Of a DNA stretch of 64,000 nt, positions 59,829 through 64,000 are shown piece by piece; position 1 is the first letter of the stretch, and each line of letters begins with the position of its first letter. The stretch comes from Bin87 sp963692995. GTDB lineage: Bacteria; Chloroflexota; Dehalococcoidia; Lucifugimonadales; UBA3495. The translations under genes were made by a program, and so were the position numbers. The notes beneath the pieces were generated by a model, which worked only from the letters and a program-made list of their open reading frames with translations, was not told the origin of the DNA and made no database searches. The DNA is taken from the NCBI GenBank assembly GCA_963692995.1, contig OY843611.1:2666001-2730000 (forward strand). Reading direction: 5' to 3'.

Positions 59829-60497
59829 TCAACACGCTGAAGGTATGGATTGCCGCGCGGGGGTCAGCTGAACGGGCCGCATCCGGCCGGCCTTGAGCTC
59901 AGCGATCAGGTCAGCTAACGAAGTGATGCGACGCTGGAACAAGGTTGCGGCAACGCCCATCTGGTGCGGGTAATGCGTATCGCTGCCGCCGGTGCCGGGC
60001 AGGGCGAGCTGCTGGCGCAGGTCTTCGGCAAAACGGTTTTCGACATCCGCTCCCCGACCGTTGCAGGATTCAACGGCATCAAACAGGCGGAGCATGGGGT
60101 CGGAAACGGCGCGTTGCAGCATCTCGGCGCGGACGGCAGGGTCGCTGCCCGGTTCTGCAAGGAACCGCCGGCGATAGGGATGGGCGGCGATGAGGACGGC
60201 TCCCAGACTGTCGGCCTCGGCGCGCAGAAAGGCCGGCTTGTGCATTCCGAAACGGTAGCGGTGCAACCCGAAAACGAGTACGTGGCCGGCGTCGGTGTTG
60301 ATCTCCGCGCCGGGGAGGACCAAGATGCCGTGACGACGGGTCAACGCAGCCGCGGCCTCCGGCGTCCAGAAATCATCGTGTTCCGTGATGCAAACGCCGT
60401 CCAACCCGGAGACCCGCGCTGCATCCACCAACTCGTCGGGGGACACGAAACTGTCGTCAGACTTGGGGTAGGTGTGGGTGTGGAGGTCGATGAGCAT
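59829..60497 (-). CDS. PHP-domain phosphoesterase
   Basis: 222 residues from the ATG at 60497 (MLIDLHTHTYPKSDDS); an in-frame ATG further upstream has no better ribosome-binding site. PHP metal ligands: DLHTHTYPKSDDS (H-x-H), ITEHDDFWTP, PGAEINTDAGH, AAHPYRRRF and GGSDTHYPHQ. It is similar to TrpH/YciV and HisK-like phosphoesterases; substrate may be a nucleotide or sugar phosphate. It is translationally linked to the DppD-like gene, which is a puzzling pairing. Confidence 0.85.
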   Translation of the reverse strand: MLIDLHTHTYPKSDDSFVSPDELVDAARVSGLDGVCITEHDDFWTPEAAAALTRRHGILVLPGAEINTDAGHVLVFGLHRYRFGMHKPAFLRAEADSLGAVLIAAHPYRRRFLAEPGSDPAVRAEMLQRAVSDPMLRLFDAVESCNGRGADVENRFAEDLRQQLALPGTGGSDTHYPHQMGVAATLFQRRITSLADLIAELKAGRMRPVQLTPARQSIPSAC

Positions 60498-60623
60498 GGT
60501 TGCTTCGTCTTTCAACGCCACGTTAGCGGCAGGTACGGTTGCGTCCCGCAACGCCGTCGGCATAATACCATCGATTGCGCGCCGGCGGCCTCCGGACTTT
60601 CTTCCTCTACAGGGCAATCCCTT

Positions 60624-60744
60624 CATAGACTACACGCCCGTCACTGCTGCGCAAGCAAGAGTCCGGAAGTCGCAATACGCCGGAAAGGGAAACATAATTA
60701 ACGAATGCGGTCAATGGATTCCCGCCGGCGCGGGAATGACGGCG
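60624..60744. repeat. 121-bp dispersed repeat, copy B
   Basis: Partner of copy A at 44426-44546, same order of shared blocks, including GCCGGAAAGGGAAACAT and ATTAACGAATGCGGTCA, and ends in a hairpin unit (ATTCCCGCCGGCGCGGGAAT). No coding capacity is evident. Confidence 0.85.
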
Positions 60745-60804
60745 CGGCTGCCCGGTCTTTTTACCCCGCCGCCAAACCGGGCAGGTATTGGACTCAAACA
60801 ATTC

Positions 60805-60834
60805 TTGACTTTATGGTAGGCCGGCAACTAGTAT
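60805..60834 (+). promoter_or_regulatory. Promoter of the rny operon
   Basis: TTGACT at 60805, 18-base spacer, TAGTAT at 60829 (TATAAG overlaps at 60832). It gives a leader of about 45 bases to the ATG at 60888, containing the hairpin at 60853. Confidence 0.55.
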
Positions 60835-60852
60835 AAGGATAGGGCAAAATAC

Positions 60853-60870
60853 CCCGAGCTGAAGCTCGGG
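60853..60870 (+). promoter_or_regulatory. Hairpin in the rny leader
   Basis: CCCGAGCT and AGCTCGGG pair perfectly with a 2-base centre, 8 bases before the GAGGAGG ribosome-binding site of rny. It could be an RNase Y-sensitive or protective stem in its own mRNA. Confidence 0.5.
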
Positions 60871-60887
60871 ACGACAGAGGAGGACCT

Positions 60888-62423
60888 ATGGTCACCACTA
60901 TTATCCTCGTCGTCCTGGCGGTCGCAGGGCTAACAACAGGCGCAGCAGCAGTGGTTTGGCTGTTGCTGTCCACCAAAAAAGGCAACAACAGACTGCAACG
61001 CAGCTTTGAGGAGGCTGCAAACACCGTAACCCAGGCCGAAGATGAAAAGCGCGCCATTCTTCTGGAAACGCAGGAAGAAGCGCTTAAGATCCGCGAGGCC
61101 GGGGACCGCGAACTCCAGGAGCAACGGCGCGAACTCAACCGCATGGAGCACCGTTACATCCAGCGCGAGGAACAGCTCGACCGCAAACTGGAATCGTTGG
61201 AGAGTCAAGAAGCCGAACTGGAACAGCGAGAAACAAACGTCCAGTCCGTCTTGAAAAAAGCCGAGGATCTGAAACTCCAGCATGACCGCGAGCTGGAACG
61301 CATTGCGTCGCTGTCCGTCGAAGAAGCGCGCGGCATCGTGCTGAAACGCGGAGAAGAGGAGGCTTCCCACGAACTGGCTCGCCGTTACTACGAGTTGGAG
61401 AAGGAACACCAAACCCGGGCGGACGATAACGCCCGTCGCATCCTCACCCTCGCCATAAATCGTCTGGCTACCGACGTTGTGTCGGAGAGCACGACATCTG
61501 TTGTTCCCCTGCCCAACGATGAGATGAAAGGTCGTCTCATCGGCCGTGAAGGACGTAATATACGGGCTCTTGAGGCCCAGACCGGCGTTGACATCATCGT
61601 TGATGACACGCCTGGAATCGTAACGCTATCCTGCTTTGACCCGGTGCGTCGGGAAATTGCCAAGCTGGCGCTGACCCAGCTGGTCAAAGACGGACGTATT
61701 CAACCGACGCGCATCGAGGAAAGCGTCAACCGAGCCATGCGCGAAATTGAAGACACCATCTGGAGGGCCGGCGAGGAAGCCACCTTCGAGGTGGGCGTAA
61801 GCGGGCTGGACCCCGAGCTGATCCGCCTCTTGGGACGGCTCAAGTTCCGCTACAGCTACGGCGAAAATGTGCTGACCCACTCCATCGAAGTGGGCCTGCT
61901 CTCCGGCATGCTCGCATCCGAGGTGGGCGCCAACGTGCAGATCGCCAAAGCCGGGGGCCTGCTCCACGACATCGGGAAAGCTCTGACCCACGAGATACCC
62001 GGTCCGCACGCCGAGATTGGCTACGACCTGACCACCCACAACGGTGTTGGGTCGTTAGTCTGCAACTGTGTCCTGGAACACCACGACGACGACCACTCCA
62101 GCATCGAGTCGTTCCTGGTGGCTGCCGCCGATGGCATCAGCGCCGCCCGCCCTGGCGCGCGCAAGGAGTCCATCGAGCAGTACACCCGCCGCCTGCGGGA
62201 GCTGGAAGACACTGCCTACAGTTTCGACGGCGTCCAGCGCGCCTTTGCCATACAGGCCGGCCGTGAAGTGCGGGTGATGGTCAGTCCGGACGAAGTGGAC
62301 GACGTGGCCTGCGCCAGCTTGGCCCGAAACATCGCCGGCAAGGTCTCCAAAGAATTGCAGTTCCCCGGCCAGATCAAGGTTACGGTGATCCGCGAAACCC
62401 GCGAGGAGAGCGTTGCCCGCTAA
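60888..62423 (+). CDS. rny: Ribonuclease Y
   Basis: 511 residues with GAGGAGG upstream. N-terminal transmembrane helix (TIILVVLAVAGLTTGAAAVVWLLL), then a long coiled coil (about 25-190) rich in Glu, Arg and Gln, the KH domain (MKGRLIGREGRNIRALEAQTGVDIIVDD, about 205-270), and the HD domain with GLLHDIGKALTHE (His-Asp metal ligands) and C-terminal domain to the end. A membrane-bound endoribonuclease that starts mRNA decay in many bacteria. First gene of rny-ymdB-PHP. Confidence 0.96.
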   Translation: MVTTIILVVLAVAGLTTGAAAVVWLLLSTKKGNNRLQRSFEEAANTVTQAEDEKRAILLETQEEALKIREAGDRELQEQRRELNRMEHRYIQREEQLDRKLESLESQEAELEQRETNVQSVLKKAEDLKLQHDRELERIASLSVEEARGIVLKRGEEEASHELARRYYELEKEHQTRADDNARRILTLAINRLATDVVSESTTSVVPLPNDEMKGRLIGREGRNIRALEAQTGVDIIVDDTPGIVTLSCFDPVRREIAKLALTQLVKDGRIQPTRIEESVNRAMREIEDTIWRAGEEATFEVGVSGLDPELIRLLGRLKFRYSYGENVLTHSIEVGLLSGMLASEVGANVQIAKAGGLLHDIGKALTHEIPGPHAEIGYDLTTHNGVGSLVCNCVLEHHDDDHSSIESFLVAAADGISAARPGARKESIEQYTRRLRELEDTAYSFDGVQRAFAIQAGREVRVMVSPDEVDDVACASLARNIAGKVSKELQFPGQIKVTVIRETREESVAR

Positions 62424-62481
62424 CCTGCCCAGGACTGATCCAAAAGCTGATCGACCAAGTTCAGAACTGATCGACCGAGTT

Positions 62482-62509
62482 GCCGGGGCGAATAGTTATT
62501 CGCCCCGGC
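62482..62509 (+). terminator. Hairpin after rny
   Basis: GCCGGGGCGAATA pairs perfectly with TATTCGCCCCGGC over a 2-base loop; no T-run. It is 11 bp before the ymdB start, so it could attenuate or process the rny-ymdB transcript. Confidence 0.65.
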
Positions 62510-62519
62510 CGGCGCAGCT

Positions 62520-63293
62520 ATGCGAGTTTTGATGATCGGGGACATCATCGGGAGGCCGGGACGCAGCGCGCTCTCCCGGCTGCTGCCCCGGTTGCGCCGG
62601 GAGCTGGACATTGACCTGGTGACGGCCAATGCCGAGAACACCGCCGGCGGGTTCGGCCTGACACCCCGGACCGCCAACGCCCTGCTGCAAGCCGGCGTTG
62701 ACGTTATGACGTCGGGCAACCACATCTGGGATAAGAAAGACATCCTGCCCCACATGGACGAACTGCCCCTGCTGCGGCCCGCCAACTACTACGGCGCGCC
62801 GGGTCGGGGCTGGATGATGTTCGGCGACATGATGGTGCTGAACCTGCAAGGCCGCGTTTTCATGCCGCCCATCGACTGCCCGTTCCGTGAAGCCGACCGG
62901 CGCCTGGCCGAGGCCGAAAGCGAACTGGGCTACGCCCCCCGCAAGGTGGTGGTGGACTTTCACGCCGAAGCAACCTCCGAAAAGCAGGGACTGGCCTGGT
63001 ATCTGGACGGACGGGTCAGCGCAGTGGTGGGCACCCATACCCACGTTGCCACCGCCGACGCGCGCATCATGCCCGGCGGCACCGCCTACGTCAGCGACCT
63101 GGGCATGACCGGGCCGCTGGACTCCGTGATCGGCACGGAGGTCGCGCCCGTGCTGGAACGGTTCCGCACCGGCCTGCCGCAACGCTTCGAGCCGGCTTCC
63201 GGTACGTGCATTCTGAACTCGGCGCTGATTGACGTAGATGATGACAGCGGCCACGCGGTTGACATTGTCCGCATTGACCGCAAAATTGACTGA
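62520..63293 (+). CDS. ymdB: YmdB-family metallophosphoesterase
   Basis: 257 residues. MRVLMIGDIIGRPGRSAL at the N-terminus has the first metal ligands; TANAENTAGGFGL, TSGNHIWDKKDI and VDFHAEATSEKQGLAWYLDGRVSAVVGTHTHV supply the rest, and DLGMTGPLDSVIG is the family end. Enzymes of this family hydrolyse 2',3'-cyclic nucleotides and interact with RNase Y in Bacillus; the adjacency to rny is conserved in many bacteria and supports a shared role in RNA turnover. Confidence 0.95.
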   Translation: MRVLMIGDIIGRPGRSALSRLLPRLRRELDIDLVTANAENTAGGFGLTPRTANALLQAGVDVMTSGNHIWDKKDILPHMDELPLLRPANYYGAPGRGWMMFGDMMVLNLQGRVFMPPIDCPFREADRRLAEAESELGYAPRKVVVDFHAEATSEKQGLAWYLDGRVSAVVGTHTHVATADARIMPGGTAYVSDLGMTGPLDSVIGTEVAPVLERFRTGLPQRFEPASGTCILNSALIDVDDDSGHAVDIVRIDRKID

Positions 63294-63326
63294 ACGCAAT
63301 CCATAACTGAAAAGCCGGGAGCCATA

Positions 63327-64000
63327 ATGCCCATCACCGTTGATCTGCACATGCACACCACCGCCTCAGACGGGCGGCTGACGCCCACCGAACTGGTTGA
63401 GCTTGCCGCCGCCAAGGGCCTGCGCACCATCTCCGTCAGCGACCACGACACCACCGCCGGCCTGGTCGAGGCCCAGCAGGCGGTGGACCGTATTCCGGGA
63501 ATGCGACTTATTCCTGGAATCGAGTTGAGTTGCGACGTGCCCGGCGGCGAGGTTCACATGCTGGGCTACTTCATGGACGTTGCCGACCCCGGTTTCCAGG
63601 AAATGCTGGCCGGCTTCCGCGAAGGCCGGCTGGCCCGAGGGGAGGGCATGGTGGCCAAGCTTGCCGAATTCGGGATGCACATCGAATGGGCCAGAGTGCG
63701 GGAGATCGCCGGCGACGCCTCGGTGGGGCGGCCCCACATCGCCCAGGCCCTGGTTGAAGCGGGGTATTTCTCCGAACCCTCGGAGGCCTTTCACGAATAC
63801 CTGGGCCGCAATGGCAAAGCCTACGTGGAGCGCGCCAAGCTTACACCCCCCGACGCAGTGCAGCTGCTCAACGGCGTCGGAGGCGTAGCCGTGTTTGCGC
63901 ACCCGTGGTTTGAGCGTCGGGGCAACGAGCCGGAACCGGAACAGTCGCTTATCGAAACTGTGGAAGAGCTGAAAGCCGCCGGTTTGCACGGCATGGAAGT
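63327..64000 (+). CDS. PHP-domain phosphoesterase, 3' end missing
   Basis: The frame from the ATG at 63327 stays open to the end of the window (224 complete codons). PHP ligands are clear: VDLHMHTTASDGRLTP (H-x-H), SVSDHDTTAGL, PGIELSCDVPGGEVHMLGYF, and VAVFAHPWFE. The insert VGRPHIAQALVEAGY is typical of the TrpH/RNase AM branch, which hydrolyses 3',5'-nucleoside bisphosphates and trims RNA 5' ends. Its place after rny and ymdB fits RNA processing. Distinct from the PHP gene at 59829-60497. Confidence 0.9.
   Translation, partial: MPITVDLHMHTTASDGRLTPTELVELAAAKGLRTISVSDHDTTAGLVEAQQAVDRIPGMRLIPGIELSCDVPGGEVHMLGYFMDVADPGFQEMLAGFREGRLARGEGMVAKLAEFGMHIEWARVREIAGDASVGRPHIAQALVEAGYFSEPSEAFHEYLGRNGKAYVERAKLTPPDAVQLLNGVGGVAVFAHPWFERRGNEPEPEQSLIETVEELKAAGLHGME

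Larger units (their letters stand above)
60498..60887. other. Divergent intergenic region upstream of rny
   Basis: It contains repeat copy B (60624-60744), a promoter-like pair (TTGACT at 60805, 18 bases, TAGTAT at 60829, TATAAG overlapping) and a leader hairpin (60853-60870). No gene is supported. Confidence 0.6.

Overview
The window is 64 kb of high-GC bacterial chromosome. It is dense with genes and carries about 58 intact or window-truncated protein genes, four tRNA genes and several gene remnants. The gene set points to a Chloroflexota of the Dehalococcoidia/SAR202 type. It includes coenzyme F420 biosynthesis, three luciferase-like flavin/F420 oxidoreductases, a CaiB/BaiF CoA-transferase, an MmgE/PrpD protein, a class V (archaeal-type) fructose-1,6-bisphosphatase, and abundant intergenic repeats with the core CATTCCCGCGAAAGCGGGAAT. 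That assignment is an inference from gene content, because no rRNA gene is present.

Layout. 1-8.1 kb: a Fur-family regulator cut by the window edge, then small redox, flavin, sulfurtransferase and aminotransferase genes. 8.4-8.6 kb: tRNA-Arg(CCT) and tRNA-Ala(CGC). 8.6-12.3 kb: a coiled-coil protein, a partly duplicated NHL-repeat gene and dnaA. 12.6-19.8 kb is the accessory part. It holds a three-gene overlapping operon (a HEPN-MNT fusion with both active sites degenerate, a HEPN protein with an intact RNase motif, and a DNA methyltransferase). It also holds a lower-GC restriction-modification operon with a DpnA-like methyltransferase and a PD-(D/E)XK nuclease, followed by gene debris. 19.8-29.8 kb: oxidoreductase, MmgE/PrpD, cupin, CDGSH, hydratase, rsmI, a ThDP enzyme and ruvB. 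30-36 kb: cofG-cofH-cofD-cofC, an F420/flavin oxidoreductase and an enoyl-ACP-reductase-like gene. 36-43 kb: a zinc-ribbon/TPR membrane protein, class V FBPase, an aminotransferase, aspS and a YyaL-type thioredoxin-fold protein. 43-47.6 kb: a peptide-type ABC transporter without its ATPases. 47.8-48 kb: tRNA-His and tRNA-Arg(TCG). 48-54 kb: an HtrA-like lipoprotein protease, a NIPSNAP protein and an RND exporter. 54-57.4 kb: methylmalonyl-CoA mutase large subunit, acyl-CoA dehydrogenase and methylmalonyl-CoA epimerase. 57.8-64 kb: holA, a peptide-ABC ATPase, a PHP phosphoesterase, rny, ymdB and a second PHP gene cut by the window end.

How the genes work together. The cof cluster makes the F420 core, which the adjacent and distant LLM oxidoreductases could use. 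The mutase and epimerase are two steps of propionyl-CoA/succinyl-CoA interconversion. rny-ymdB-PHP is an RNA-turnover block.

The most notable non-genic signal is a family of 100-300 bp MITE-like elements. Each has terminal inverted repeats related to GGCCGTGTTTACAAACT around two hairpins and sits in a TA target. In three of the clearest copies the TA belongs to a gene's stop codon, and the element's first base regenerates TAG. The most interesting protein system is the degenerate HEPN-MNT/HEPN/methyltransferase operon.
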